Source: Microvirga sp052115485
GTDB lineage: Bacteria > Pseudomonadota > Alphaproteobacteria > Rhizobiales > Beijerinckiaceae
Assembly: GCF_052115485.1 (NCBI RefSeq)
Contig: NZ_JBFRGU010000005.1
Coordinates: 124,001-188,000, forward strand
Reading direction: 5' to 3'
Length of the DNA: 64,000 bases
How positions within the stretch are numbered: position 1 is the stretch's first letter; each line of letters opens with the position of its first letter. Under the pieces are notes generated by a model. That model searched no databases. It had not been told where the DNA came from and saw only the letters and a program-made list of their open reading frames with translations. Below are positions 37,268 through 46,226 of this stretch, in pieces. Position numbers and translations under genes: made by a program.

Positions 37268-37372
37268 CCTCATCCTGAGGAGCGGCGAAGCCGCGTCTCG
37301 AAGGAGAGTCCAGTGCATGCTGGAGACGCCTCGCCCTTCGAGACGGGCCTTACGGCCCTCCTCAGGGTGAGG
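37268..37372. repeat. Interspersed palindromic repeat, family 2, copy 2
   Basis: CCTCATCCTGAGGAGC...GCGTCTCGAAGG pairs with CCCTTCGAGACG...CCTCCTCAGGGTGAGG. It fills the gap between the convergent coaA and adenosine kinase genes and could end both transcripts. Confidence 0.85.
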
Positions 37373-37386
37373 CTGTGTCGAGGCGA

Positions 37387-38388
37387 TTATGTCAGCAGCC
37401 CTTCCTGACGCGCCAGATCGCGCAGGCTCGTCTGCGGGCGCGCGCCGAGGTGGCTGATGACTTCGGCGGCGGCGAGACCGCCGAGGCGGGCACAATCCAC
37501 GAGATCGAGATTCTGCGTCAGGCCCGCGAGGAAGCCGGAAGCGAAGAGATCACCCGCGCCGGTCGTGTCGACCACCTGCTCCACCGGGAACGCCTTGACA
37601 GCGCGGGTCTCCCCACGGCTCACCACGAGCGCGCCATCCGCGGAGCGTGTGACGACGCCGAGCAGGTTTTCTTCGCGCAAGGCGGCAAGCGCGCTCTCGG
37701 GGTCGGAGGTGCCGTAGAGGCTCTGCAATTCGTGAATATTGGCGAAAAGGATGTCGAGGCTACCGTCGCGCATGAGGCCGAAGAACTCTTCGCGGTAACG
37801 ATCGACGCAGAAAGCGTCGGACAAGGTGAGCGCCACCTGGTTGCCGGCCGCGTGCGCGATCTTCACCGCCTTGCGGAACGCTTCCTTCGCCGCCGGCGGG
37901 TCCCAGAGATAGCCTTCCAGGTAAACGATGGCGGCGGAGCGGACGGTCTCTTCCTTGACGTCGTCCGGCGTGAGGTTCTGGCATGCGCCGAGATAGGTGT
38001 TCATGGTGCGCTCGCCGTCGGGCGTCACCAGAATGAAGCTGCGCGCGGTCGCCGGGCCGTCCTTCGCGAAGGCCACGTCGTAATGCACGTCGCTGGCCTT
38101 GAGATCGTGCGCGAAGAGAGCGCCCGTCTCGTCGTTCTTCACCTTGCCGATGAAGCCCGCCTTGACGCCGAGCGAGGCTGCACCCACCGCCGTGTTCGCG
38201 CCCGAGCCGCCAGAAATGATCGTCGCCGGTCCCATCACCGAATAGAGGTGCTCGGCACGCGCCTCGTCGATGAGCTGCATGGCGCCCTTGTGGACGTTCT
38301 GGGCCACGAGAAAGGCTTCGTCCGTATGGGCGAGCACGTCAACGATGGCATTGCCGAGGGTGAGAACGTCGATGCGATGGGAAGACAT
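37387..38388 (-). CDS. PfkB-family carbohydrate/nucleoside kinase, probable adenosine kinase
   Basis: 333-aa ribokinase-fold enzyme. The N-terminus DVLTLGNAIVDVLAHTDEAFL and GGSGANTAVGAASLG are the substrate-binding and PfkB signature 1 parts. DTTGAGDLFASGFL (residues 274-287) is signature 2 with Asp280 as the catalytic base. Residue pattern and length match alphaproteobacterial adenosine kinases; substrate is inferred. ATG 38388 begins MSSHRIDVLTLGN. Confidence 0.88.
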   Translation of the reverse strand: MSSHRIDVLTLGNAIVDVLAHTDEAFLVAQNVHKGAMQLIDEARAEHLYSVMGPATIISGGSGANTAVGAASLGVKAGFIGKVKNDETGALFAHDLKASDVHYDVAFAKDGPATARSFILVTPDGERTMNTYLGACQNLTPDDVKEETVRSAAIVYLEGYLWDPPAAKEAFRKAVKIAHAAGNQVALTLSDAFCVDRYREEFFGLMRDGSLDILFANIHELQSLYGTSDPESALAALREENLLGVVTRSADGALVVSRGETRAVKAFPVEQVVDTTGAGDLFASGFLAGLTQNLDLVDCARLGGLAAAEVISHLGARPQTSLRDLARQEGLLT

Positions 38389-38454
38389 GGATAACCGGAA
38401 TGAAAATGAAATGTCGGCGCGCTTTCGCATTCAAGGGCGAAGCGGTCAAGTTTC

Positions 38455-38883
38455 TTAAGCCAGCTCCCGGTCGGGTCCCGAAGAAATCGCGCGGCCCTTG
38501 CTCGTGCCGGCCGCTTTCGCTTTTCGTTTTCCAGCCGCATCGAGGATCGTCAGAATCCGCCGGATCTCTTCAGGCGACAGGGTGCCGATTTCGCGGGCAA
38601 GGCGATTGGCGAGCAGCGTCGCCTCAGGCAGCGTGGCGGCGGTGTCGATCTTGATCTTGGGATCGGACAGGTCGGCGAGGCGCGCCAGTTCATCGGCCTC
38701 GTCCCAGATGATATTGAAATATTGCAGCGTGCCCTGAACCAGCGCCCAGGTCGGCTTGCCGCGCTCTCCGCGCTCCAATGCCGAGAGATACGCGCTGGAG
38801 ACGCCCAGATGGGCAGCCATGTCCTTCAGGAGCAGACCCCGTTCGCGGCGAAGCCGCCGTACTTTTTCGCCAAAGGGAGTCAT
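38455..38883 (-). CDS. XRE-family transcriptional regulator
   Basis: 142 aa. HTH domain at residues about 5-60 (GEKVRRLRRERGLLLKDMAAHLGVSSAYLSALERGERG), then a helical region (SPEEIRRILTILDAAG) and a basic tail. Last gene of the tim44-mltA-smr operon, four bases after smr. Targets unknown. Confidence 0.85.
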   Translation of the reverse strand: MTPFGEKVRRLRRERGLLLKDMAAHLGVSSAYLSALERGERGKPTWALVQGTLQYFNIIWDEADELARLADLSDPKIKIDTAATLPEATLLANRLAREIGTLSPEEIRRILTILDAAGKRKAKAAGTSKGRAISSGPDRELA

Positions 38884-38887
38884 GCGC

Positions 38888-39442
38888 TCATCCTACTCCG
38901 CGTCTGCGACGAAGCCGGACATAGAGTGCCCCGGACCCGCCGTGATGGGGAGTGGCCTCATCGAAGCCGATCACGAGCGAGCGCAATTCCGGCAGGCCCA
39001 GCCAGTGCGGCACCATGCGCCTCAAGATGCCGCGCTCCTCGAACAGAGCGGCGGAGGGGCCACCCTTGCCGGTGATGACCAGAACGAGACCGTGGTCGCG
39101 ATCCTGCGCGCGTCTCAGAAACCCCATCAGCGCCATATGCGCCTCGGCCTGGCGCATGCCATGCAGATCGATGGTCGCGTCCACCGAGCGGGTTCCTCGG
39201 CGCAGAGCCTGCAAGGTCTTGCGTTCCACCGGAGCAAGCGGAGGCGGTGCGGGCTTCGGCGAAGGCGGCCGTGAGGCGAGGGGCAAGGGCTTGGGGGCGA
39301 GCGGGGCCGGAAGTGGCTTTGCCTCCTCAGACGGCTCCGGTTCCACCGACAATTCCTTGCCCGCCATGGGCTTCACGCCACGCGTGACATGGACCCAGAG
39401 GCGTCGTTCGTCAGGATTGAGGGGTCGGCGACGGCGGGTCAT
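38888..39442 (-). CDS. Smr-domain protein
   Basis: 184 aa. A Pro-rich linker (about 45-72) leads to the C-terminal Smr domain: TIDLHGMRQAEAHMAL, VITGKGG and HHGGSGALYVRLRRRR. Smr domains act as DNA/RNA nicking endonucleases; the alphaproteobacterial small-Smr protein's role is not defined. Starts within the mltA stop (ATGA overlap). Confidence 0.9.
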   Translation of the reverse strand: MTRRRRPLNPDERRLWVHVTRGVKPMAGKELSVEPEPSEEAKPLPAPLAPKPLPLASRPPSPKPAPPPLAPVERKTLQALRRGTRSVDATIDLHGMRQAEAHMALMGFLRRAQDRDHGLVLVITGKGGPSAALFEERGILRRMVPHWLGLPELRSLVIGFDEATPHHGGSGALYVRLRRRRGVG

Positions 39443-40620
39443 GGCACCGGATGGGGCCGCAGGACGACGAATCGTGTCGTGTGGCGCAGGAGCCCGGCCC
39501 GCGTGCCTGCCTCATGACCGCTGCCGAAAAAGAAATCGCCCCGCGCCGGGCCAAGGATGGCAGAGCCCGTATCCTGCGCGATCATCAGCCGTGCCAGCGG
39601 CTCGGCCTGGTCGAGCGAGAACGGCAATTGGCCCTCGAGCCAGAAGGGCAGGCCATAGCTCCAGAGATTGCGGTCCACCGCCAGGCTTCGCCCCGGCGTG
39701 AGCGGAATGCCCGCTCCACCGATGGGACCCTGTTCCGGCGCAAGCTCGGCCGCTTCTCTGAAGAAAATATAGGATTGGTTCCGGCGCATGAGAGCACGCG
39801 CCTCGGTCGGATGATCGCGCAGCCACCCCATGAGCTTTTCCAGCGTCATTTCCTCAAGCGTCATCTCGCCGCGCCGGACGAGAAGCTTGCCGATGGATGT
39901 ATAGGGCCTGCCATTGCGCCCCGCATAGGCGACGCGGATTATGGTACCATCCTCAAGGCGGATACGGGCCGAGCCCTGGACATGGATGATAAAAGCCTCA
40001 CCCGGCTCGCGCACATAGACGACGGGCTTCGCTTTTTTGCCCAGTGCGCCTTCCTCGATGGCGGCCCGGTCGGGATAGGGTTCATAACCCTTCGCGGTTT
40101 TGCGGGCGGCCTGCAGCTCGGGATCGAGACCGGGCAGGGTTTCGCCCTTGGCCAGCGTGACGAGATCGTCAGGCCGGTCGAGGAGGGGAATCTTGTATTG
40201 CGCGCTCGGCTCGCGGGAACCCTTGAATTCCGGCTCGTAGTAGCCGGTCAGAAAACCCTCGCCGGTTTTGGGGATGATTTCAAAGGGCCGGAAATGCGTC
40301 TCGAAAAAACGCCGCGCCTTTGCCCCTGACAAGGCGGACTCCGCCAAAGCTTTGCGGCAGATAGCGATGAGATTGCCCGACAGCGATTGCGCGGGCCGCA
40401 ATTCCGGCTGTTTGGCGAGAAGCGCCTCGCATGAGCGGCGAAAAGCTTGGAACGCGGCGCCGTGATCGTCCGCGGCCCAGTCGGCGAGATCGTGGAAGGC
40501 GAGGGGCTTGAGGTGAGCCTTCTCGGCGAGCGCAGGCGACAGACCGGCCGTACTCACGGCGATCGTCATCGCGAACGCTCCCGCAAGAGAGCGTCGAACA
40601 GCCCGCCCGCCATGGATCAT
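39439..40620 (-). CDS. mltA: Membrane-bound lytic murein transglycosylase A (MltA)
   Basis: Cleaves peptidoglycan glycan strands to form 1,6-anhydro ends. 393 aa with a signal peptide (about 1-32, ending ALA). The MltA domain (about 100-260) has FLTGYYEPEFKGSR and YAGRNGRPYTSIGKLL. The C-terminal 3D domain has IAQDTGSAILGPARGDFFFG with the catalytic aspartate. No lipobox cysteine is evident, so it may be periplasmic rather than lipid-anchored. Starts overlapping the tim44-like stop. Confidence 0.93.
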   Translation of the reverse strand: MIHGGRAVRRSLAGAFAMTIAVSTAGLSPALAEKAHLKPLAFHDLADWAADDHGAAFQAFRRSCEALLAKQPELRPAQSLSGNLIAICRKALAESALSGAKARRFFETHFRPFEIIPKTGEGFLTGYYEPEFKGSREPSAQYKIPLLDRPDDLVTLAKGETLPGLDPELQAARKTAKGYEPYPDRAAIEEGALGKKAKPVVYVREPGEAFIIHVQGSARIRLEDGTIIRVAYAGRNGRPYTSIGKLLVRRGEMTLEEMTLEKLMGWLRDHPTEARALMRRNQSYIFFREAAELAPEQGPIGGAGIPLTPGRSLAVDRNLWSYGLPFWLEGQLPFSLDQAEPLARLMIAQDTGSAILGPARGDFFFGSGHEAGTRAGLLRHTTRFVVLRPHPVP

Positions 40621-41330
40621 TGCCCCGCTTCGGTCGCAACGAGCTGCCAGTTGGGGTCGCGGCTGCCTAACGTCCGCGCAAAGGTCCAGGCATCGGTCAC
40701 ATCGACCACCGTGTCAGGGCTGCCATCGATGACGGCGCCGCTGGCGTCGCGGGTCGCGGTAATCAGCTTGGAGAGGAAATGCACCACAATCTGGGCATTG
40801 TTTCCCTGGACCTCGACGTTTTTGATCTCGGCCTTGTCGATGGAAACGAAGGTGGTTTCGACCTTCTCACCCTTGCGATCGCGTTCAGTGATGGCCTTGT
40901 CGAAGCCCTCATAGACGTCCTTCGAGAGCAAATCCGTCAGGGATTTGCGATCGCCTCGGGCAAAGGACAACACGATCATCTCATAAGCGGCGCTGGCGCC
41001 CTCAAGAAAGACCCTGGCGTCGAAGGAGGGCTCGCTCCGCGCGATCTGGTCCAACCCGAGCGCGATGGGCGTTCCGGGCTCGGCGATGCCCTTCCAGCGC
41101 TCGGTGGGCGGCACCACGGCGGCGGCGGTCTTCTCGTCGGCCGTGTTGGGTAAGCGCACCACGTTGTCGCGGTCGGCCGCCGCGGTCTCGGGCTGCCCGC
41201 GCCGCGCCAGCGGATCGAAAGGGGGTGTCTCGCTGCCGGTTTTCTGCCCGAGCACCGATCTCAGGCGCCAAGCCACGAAAATCGCGAGAACGATGAATAT
41301 GAGGGTCGTGATGTCGAAGGAGTCTTGCAT
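40617..41330 (-). CDS. Tim44/TimA-domain inner-membrane protein
   Basis: 237 aa. One N-terminal membrane helix (about 8-24), a Pro/Ala-rich linker, then a Tim44-like domain (about 95-230; ALGLDQIARSEPSFDARVFLEGASAAYEMIV). Bacterial homologues resemble the mitochondrial import motor subunit; the role in bacteria is unclear. Divergent from secB, the usual alphaproteobacterial arrangement, which hints at a link with protein export. Confidence 0.9.
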   Translation of the reverse strand: MQDSFDITTLIFIVLAIFVAWRLRSVLGQKTGSETPPFDPLARRGQPETAAADRDNVVRLPNTADEKTAAAVVPPTERWKGIAEPGTPIALGLDQIARSEPSFDARVFLEGASAAYEMIVLSFARGDRKSLTDLLSKDVYEGFDKAITERDRKGEKVETTFVSIDKAEIKNVEVQGNNAQIVVHFLSKLITATRDASGAVIDGSPDTVVDVTDAWTFARTLGSRDPNWQLVATEAGQ

Positions 41331-41587
41331 CGTCGATCCGGTCTAGCCTATCCGCCCAAATCCCTCGATCGGCGACGATCAAGGCGAAGATTGATCCTTC
41401 GCATATGGGGCCTTTGGCTCGTAACATCCACCTTTCACTGCGACAAGCGAAGGACGGGCGCGTTAAGTCTAAGAATAGGCCGAAACTTGTTCGTTGAAAG
41501 GAAGCGTGGTAGGCGCGGAACCATAGTCCGTTGCCGATATGGCGTTTCATTCGGGCTCGACCGATCACCCTCCTCGGAGAAACAATC

Positions 41588-42085
41588 ATGGCCGATACGA
41601 CGGCAAACAATGGTGGAGCGCAGGAGAACGCCGTTCCCGCGCTGAACGCACTTGCTCAGTACTGCAAGGATTTCTCGTTCGAAAACCCGAATGCACCGCG
41701 CTCCTTGCAGCCGCAGAACGCAGGCCCGCAGATCAGCCTGCAGGTCAACGTGAACGCCAAGCAGCTCGACGAAGCCGATTTCGAGGTCGACCTGACCCTC
41801 GAAGGCAACGCCACGATCGGCGAAAAGGAAGTGCTCTTCGCTTTCGAACTCACCTATTCCGGCGTTTTCCGCGTTCAGAACGTGCCGCAGGAGCAACTGC
41901 ACCCGATCGTCATGATCGAGTGCCCGCGCCTGCTCTTCCCGTTCGCCCGTCAGATCGTGGCCGATGCGGTTCGCAACGGCGGCTTCCCGCCTCTCTATAT
42001 CGATCCCATCGATTTCGTGGCGCTCTATCGCCAGCGCGCCACCGAGATGGCTCAGCAGCAAGCCGCCGGTCAGACGCTTTCCTAG
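41588..42085 (+). CDS. secB: Protein-export chaperone SecB
   Basis: Tetrameric chaperone that keeps preproteins unfolded for SecA. 165 aa from ATG 41588 with GGAG upstream; a 19-residue upstream extension is unconserved. Motifs: QYCKDFSFENPNAP, EVDLTLEG, FELTYSGVFRVQNV and CPRLLFPFARQIVADAVRNGGFPPLYIDPIDF. The gap 41331-41587 holds the divergent secB and tim44-like promoters; nothing else is seen. Confidence 0.97.
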   Translation: MADTTANNGGAQENAVPALNALAQYCKDFSFENPNAPRSLQPQNAGPQISLQVNVNAKQLDEADFEVDLTLEGNATIGEKEVLFAFELTYSGVFRVQNVPQEQLHPIVMIECPRLLFPFARQIVADAVRNGGFPPLYIDPIDFVALYRQRATEMAQQQAAGQTLS

Positions 42086-42185
42086 AGTTTGATCCTGTTT
42101 CAGATTGAAACAGAATCAAACTCCAGATCCTTTTGATGCCGCATGATCCGGGCGAACAACCGGTTTCCACTTGTTCTGATCATGC
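42082..42185. repeat. Family 3 palindromic repeat, copy 2
   Basis: AGTTTGATCCTGTTTC pairs with GAAACAGAATCAAACT as a strong hairpin, followed by CTTTTGATGCCGCATGATCC, GGGCGAACAACCGG and TTGTTCTGATCATGC. Fills the gap between convergent secB and dnaQ and may terminate both. Confidence 0.8.
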
Positions 42186-42904
42186 TAAGAAGGCGTCTTT
42201 TCCTCGCCGAGATAGGTGAGCCACAAGGCGTTCGGGCCGAGGCCTTGGACGAACGCCTGATGGGCCTCCCGCTCGGCATCCGTGAGACGCGACAACATCG
42301 GACGCGTCCGCACCTCCCGAGGTGCGGACGCTCCCGTTTTGACGGTAATGGAGCTTTTCGCGAAGCTTTGGACGGACAGATCGAGGCCCGTCTGCTTGCC
42401 GCCGATCAGCTCGATATAAACTTCAGCCAGAATTTCCGAATCGAGTAGCGCCCCGTGCTTGGTGCGCCGCGAATTGTCGATCCCATAACGCGTGCACAAC
42501 GCATCGAGGCTGTTCGACGCGCCGGGATGCTTTCGCCTCGCGAGCGCGAGCGTATCGACCACATCGTTCAGGACAATCGGCTGATGCCCGGTGCGTGCGA
42601 ATTCGGCATTGAGAAAATTCACGTCGAAGGCTGCATTGTGAATGACAAGCCGCGCATCCGCGATGAATTCGAGAAACCTCGCCGCGACATCGGCGAAGAC
42701 CGGCTTGTCGGCCAGAAATTCGTTGCTCAGGCCGTGGACGGCGAAAGCACCCGGATGCACCGGATATTCCGGATTGACATAAGCGTGATAAGTTTTGCCG
42801 GTCGGAATATGATTCAGCAATTCCACGCAGCCGATTTCGATGATCCGGTCGCCCTTGAGATGCTCGGTGCCGGTGGTTTCGGTGTCGAGAACGATTTCGC
42901 GCAT
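42185..42904 (-). CDS. dnaQ: DNA polymerase III epsilon subunit (3'-5' proofreading exonuclease)
   Basis: 239 aa DEDD-family exonuclease: ExoI VLDTETTGT (D7, E9), ExoII VIHNAAFDVNFLN and ExoIII HGALLDSEILAEVYIEL. The C-terminal part binds the polymerase. Last gene of the operon ppsR-maf-aroE-coaE-dnaQ that leads away from the proposed origin. Confidence 0.96.
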   Translation of the reverse strand: MREIVLDTETTGTEHLKGDRIIEIGCVELLNHIPTGKTYHAYVNPEYPVHPGAFAVHGLSNEFLADKPVFADVAARFLEFIADARLVIHNAAFDVNFLNAEFARTGHQPIVLNDVVDTLALARRKHPGASNSLDALCTRYGIDNSRRTKHGALLDSEILAEVYIELIGGKQTGLDLSVQSFAKSSITVKTGASAPREVRTRPMLSRLTDAEREAHQAFVQGLGPNALWLTYLGEEKTPS

Positions 42905-42958
42905 CGGCCCGTGGATCTTCCCCTTGCGAGCACAATCACGCCAAGGCGCTATCGTCCT

Positions 42959-43624
42959 CTAAGTCCTTGTTATATCGCTTGATCTTTCGGAGAACCGATG
43001 GCCGTCTCGCCTGATCATGCGTTGTAGCACCCGCCCCGGCCTCGCGGCGAGACAAGTGAGGATGGAGCGCACCTGGGCTTCGGCGGAAGCGAAACCGTTT
43101 CCGGTATCGACTCGGAAATGAGCGCGCCTTCTCTTTTCCGCATCCGGCATCTGCTTCGCAAGGAGGGATTGAAACTTTTTTTCCGTCATCCCGGGACGCA
43201 AGAGAACGCGCTCGCGCTGAATTTCCGGGGATGTGGTGACGACCAGCACCGCATCGCAACGCTCTTCGCCGCCGGTTTCGAACAGGAGCGGAATGTCGAG
43301 TACCGCAAGCGGTTCACGGTCGGAATAAAGGTCGGCGAGAAATTTTTTTTCCGCGGCGCGCACCAGAGGATGCACGATGGCTTCCAACGCGCGAAGCTTG
43401 TCGGGATCCTCGAGAACCAATTGACCGAGAGCCGCCCGGTCGACGACGCCATCCTTGACAACTGAGGGGAAGGCTTGCGCAATCAAGGGCGCCGCTTCGC
43501 CGCGATAGAGCTCATGCACCGTGGCGTCGGCATCGTGGATGGGCACTCCACATTTGCGGAAGATCGACGCGGTTGCCGATTTTCCCATGCCGACCGAGCC
43601 CGTCAGCCCGAGAACGAAGGTCAT
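42959..43624 (-). CDS. coaE: Dephospho-CoA kinase CoaE
   Basis: Final step of CoA synthesis. 221 aa; P-loop LTGSVGMGKSATA at 7-19, then DADATVHELYRGEAAPLI and DIPLLFETG. ATG 43624 shares one base with the aroE stop (TAATG). The last 25 residues after AARPGRV are basic and unusually long for the family. Confidence 0.95.
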   Translation of the reverse strand: MTFVLGLTGSVGMGKSATASIFRKCGVPIHDADATVHELYRGEAAPLIAQAFPSVVKDGVVDRAALGQLVLEDPDKLRALEAIVHPLVRAAEKKFLADLYSDREPLAVLDIPLLFETGGEERCDAVLVVTTSPEIQRERVLLRPGMTEKKFQSLLAKQMPDAEKRRRAHFRVDTGNGFASAEAQVRSILTCLAARPGRVLQRMIRRDGHRFSERSSDITRT

Positions 43625-44469
43625 TATGTCCCCTCGATATCCGCCACGATGAGATCCCGCAATTCGGCCGTCACCTGCGGCGTCACCCCGAACCAATGGG
43701 CAAAACCCGGCACAGCCTGATGCAGCAGCATGCCAAGTCCGTCGACAGTTCGCAAACCACGTTTTTCGGCTTGTGCGAGCAGCGGCGTTTTCAGCGGAAC
43801 ATAGACGATATCGGCCACCGCCGCGTTTTTCGGAGCAAGGGAGAGATCAAGGGTCAACGGCGGTTGCCCGATCATGCCCAGCGACGTGGTGTTGACGATC
43901 AGTCCGGCTTTGGGGAGCGCTGTTTCAAGTTCTCCCCAAGGCAGGGCCTGAAGAACCGGGCCAGTTCCGGTTTGAAGATCGTGAACCAGCTCCTCGGCTT
44001 TTTCGAAAGTGCGATTAGCGATGAGGATGCGCGCAAACGCCCGATCCTGAAGCCCGGCGACGATGGCGCGAGCCGCACCTCCTGCACCGATGATCAACAC
44101 TGTTTCCACATCTTGTTCCCAGCCTTGTCCCAGGCTTTGGTCGAGATGCGCCATGAAGCCGAGGATGTCGGTGTTGTCGCCCCACAGAACACCGTCTTCG
44201 ACCCAGAGCGTGTTCACCGCTTTGGAACGCTCGGCGTTCGCGGTGCGTCTCTCGACCCCGGCAAAGGCTGCTTCCTTGTGCGGGATCGTGACATTTCCAC
44301 CGGCAAAGCCTTGGCCTGCGAAGGATTTCAGGAACGCGGCAAAATCGGTGGGCGCGACATCGATGCGCTCATAGGATCCGTCTAGCCCGTGCTGCTTGAG
44401 CCAGTAACCGTGAATCAACGGCGAGCGGGAATGCTTGATCGGGTGACCGACGACGAAGGCTTTGGGCAT
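43624..44469 (-). CDS. aroE: Shikimate dehydrogenase (NADP+) AroE
   Basis: Reduces 3-dehydroshikimate in aromatic synthesis. 281 aa; substrate-binding GHPIKHSRSPLIHGYW and NVTIPHKEAA (catalytic Lys), WGDNTDILGF (Asp), NADP-binding GAGGAARAIVAGL and NRTFEKAEEL. Part of the ppsR-to-dnaQ operon. Confidence 0.95.
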   Translation of the reverse strand: MPKAFVVGHPIKHSRSPLIHGYWLKQHGLDGSYERIDVAPTDFAAFLKSFAGQGFAGGNVTIPHKEAAFAGVERRTANAERSKAVNTLWVEDGVLWGDNTDILGFMAHLDQSLGQGWEQDVETVLIIGAGGAARAIVAGLQDRAFARILIANRTFEKAEELVHDLQTGTGPVLQALPWGELETALPKAGLIVNTTSLGMIGQPPLTLDLSLAPKNAAVADIVYVPLKTPLLAQAEKRGLRTVDGLGMLLHQAVPGFAHWFGVTPQVTAELRDLIVADIEGT

Positions 44470-44478
44470 CGAGAATCC

Positions 44479-45102
44479 TCAGAAAGAAAGACAGCCGAGC
44501 CGTCGCAGTGCAGCAAGCAGAGGTAGAAGCGGCAAGCCGAGAATGGTCGAGTGATCGCCCTCAACAGCTTCGAAGAGATGAATGCCGATGTTCTCGACCT
44601 GATAGATCCCGACGCTTTGCAGCACATCGGGAGAAATGCAATCGAGATACGTTTCGATGGCGTGTTCGTTCAGGACGCGCATGGTCATGTAAGCGGTCGC
44701 ATCGAACCGGTCGACGATTTCGCCACCGCGCGCCAGGACGCCGGCGGAATGGAGGAAATGAACCCGTCCGCTCAAACGTTCGAGTTGGCGGCGAGCGTCT
44801 GCCCGATTCTGAGCCTTGTGAAAAACCTCGCCCTCGCAGGCCAGAATCTGATCGCCGCCGAGGATGAGCCTGGCCGGCTCGCGACGGCTGACGGCCAGCG
44901 CCTTTTCTTCCGCCAGCCGATGAGCCAGGGCGAGGGGGGAAATTTCATCCGCGCAGGCCTTTTCTTCAACGGCCCGTTCATGGACCCCCGACCCTTGCGT
45001 CTCGAAAGGAATTGCCGCGCTTTCGAGAAGCATGCGTCTCGTCACGCTGTTCGAGGCGAGAAGCAGCGGCTGTCGTTCGATCCAGAGATTGGCCGTGCTC
45101 AT
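44479..45102 (-). CDS. maf: Maf-like nucleotide pyrophosphatase
   Basis: 207 aa house-cleaning NTP pyrophosphatase. Motifs LLLASNSVTRRMLLESA, ILGGDQILAC and the C-terminal YQVENIGIHLFEAVEGDHSTILGLPL. Family members act on dTTP/UTP or m7GTP; the subfamily is not resolved here. ATG 45102 overlaps the ppsR stop (ATGA). Confidence 0.93.
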   Translation of the reverse strand: MSTANLWIERQPLLLASNSVTRRMLLESAAIPFETQGSGVHERAVEEKACADEISPLALAHRLAEEKALAVSRREPARLILGGDQILACEGEVFHKAQNRADARRQLERLSGRVHFLHSAGVLARGGEIVDRFDATAYMTMRVLNEHAIETYLDCISPDVLQSVGIYQVENIGIHLFEAVEGDHSTILGLPLLPLLAALRRLGCLSF

Positions 45103-45929
45103 TCCGCGATGAACCTGAGACGATGGTCGCGGTAATAATCGAGGATCGCGGCAGCGGTCTCTTCGATGGAGCGGCGAGTCACGTCGATCACCGGCCAATT
45201 GTTGCGCGCGAAAAGACGGCGGGACGCCGCGATTTCTTCCGCCACCGCGTCACGATCCACATAGGCCGTGTCGTCATCGGCGTTCAGGCTGAGCAATCGG
45301 TTTTGCCGGATCTGCACGATGCGGTCCGGCGTCGCCACAAGCCCGACGATCAAGGCCTTTCGCGCCGTCTGCAAAACGGTTGGCGGCGGAACGCCGGGAA
45401 CGAGCGGAATATTGGCGGTCTTCACGCCGCGATTGGCGAGATAGATCGCCGTCGGCGTTTTCGATGTGCGGCTGACGCCCACAAGCACCACATCGGCATC
45501 CTCCAGATCGTGCGGCAGGTGGCCGTCGTCATGAAGGAGGGTGAAATTCATCGCGTCGATGCGCTTGAAATATTCCGCGTTCAGCATGTGCTGCGCGCCC
45601 GGCCGCGCGGTCGAGGCCGTGCCGAGATAGGATTGCAGCAGGCCGTGAACCGGTTCCAGGACGGAGAGCGACGGAGATCCGGTATCGCGGCACACGCCTT
45701 CCAGCCGCTCCGACAGATCCTTCTCCACGAGAGTGTAGAGCACGATCCCCGGCGCGGCTTCGATTTCGGAAACGACACGTTCGAGCTGCGTCTGCGAGCG
45801 CACGAGGGGATAGACATGCTCGATGGCCGCGATCCCCTCATATTGCGCAACCGCGGCGCGGGCCACGGTGATCAGCGTTTCACCCGTCGAGTCGGAAACG
45901 AGATGGAGGTGAAAGTAACTTCGTCCCAC
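45099..45929 (-). CDS. ppsR: Pyruvate, phosphate dikinase / PEP synthase regulatory protein (DUF299)
   Basis: Bifunctional ADP-dependent kinase and Pi-dependent phosphorylase that controls PPDK or PEP synthase. 276 aa; N-terminus FHLHLVSDSTGETL, P-loop-like GVSRTSKTPTAIYLANRG and IVGLVATPDRIVQIRQNRL. GTG 45929 follows GGAGG by six bases. First gene of the leftward operon; its promoter must lie in the proposed origin region. Confidence 0.94.
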   Translation of the reverse strand: MGRSYFHLHLVSDSTGETLITVARAAVAQYEGIAAIEHVYPLVRSQTQLERVVSEIEAAPGIVLYTLVEKDLSERLEGVCRDTGSPSLSVLEPVHGLLQSYLGTASTARPGAQHMLNAEYFKRIDAMNFTLLHDDGHLPHDLEDADVVLVGVSRTSKTPTAIYLANRGVKTANIPLVPGVPPPTVLQTARKALIVGLVATPDRIVQIRQNRLLSLNADDDTAYVDRDAVAEEIAASRRLFARNNWPVIDVTRRSIEETAAAILDYYRDHRLRFIAE

Positions 45930-45959
45930 GCGGGGCCTCCGGGGAAAGGAGTCGATAAA

Positions 45960-45968
45960 TGTGGATAG
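45960..45968 (-). promoter_or_regulatory. DnaA-box-like site 1 (origin region)
   Basis: TGTGGATAG, one mismatch from the reverse of TTATCCACA. A weaker relative TTAGGCACA is at 46072-46080. Confidence 0.55.
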
Positions 45969-46120
45969 TTCGCTTCCGCGATCCGGTCCAGCACGGAGGC
46001 CTGTGAACTGTCGGCCGATCCATCAACAGCACTGACCGATGTGCGAATCCAAATCGAGCGTCTTGGGAAAATTAGGCACAAATCGAAAAACGGAAATCAG
46101 CGGTGTCATCCGAATCGTCG

Positions 46121-46135
46121 TTAATGATTTGTTAA
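46121..46135. promoter_or_regulatory. CtrA-type box 1 (origin region)
   Basis: TTAATGATTTGTTAA fits TTAA-N7-TTAA exactly. In Caulobacter, CtrA bound to such boxes blocks initiation and sets hemE transcription. Confidence 0.75.
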
Positions 46136-46178
46136 GCTTTAAGAATTCGGAAACCATTCGGGCAGCGCGCCACACCTC

Positions 46179-46193
46179 TTAACGAAAGGTTAA
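46179..46193. promoter_or_regulatory. CtrA-type box 2 (origin region)
   Basis: TTAACGAAAGGTTAA fits TTAA-N7-TTAA exactly, 58 bp from box 1. Confidence 0.75.
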
Positions 46194-46217
46194 TTTCCCA
46201 GCTCCATGTGGAGCTGC

Positions 46218-46226
46218 TGTGGATGG
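46218..46226 (-). promoter_or_regulatory. DnaA-box-like site 2 (origin region)
   Basis: TGTGGATGG, two mismatches from the reverse consensus, next to a third half-like TGTGGAGCT at 46207-46215 that also forms the hairpin AGCTCCA-TG-TGGAGCT. Confidence 0.45.
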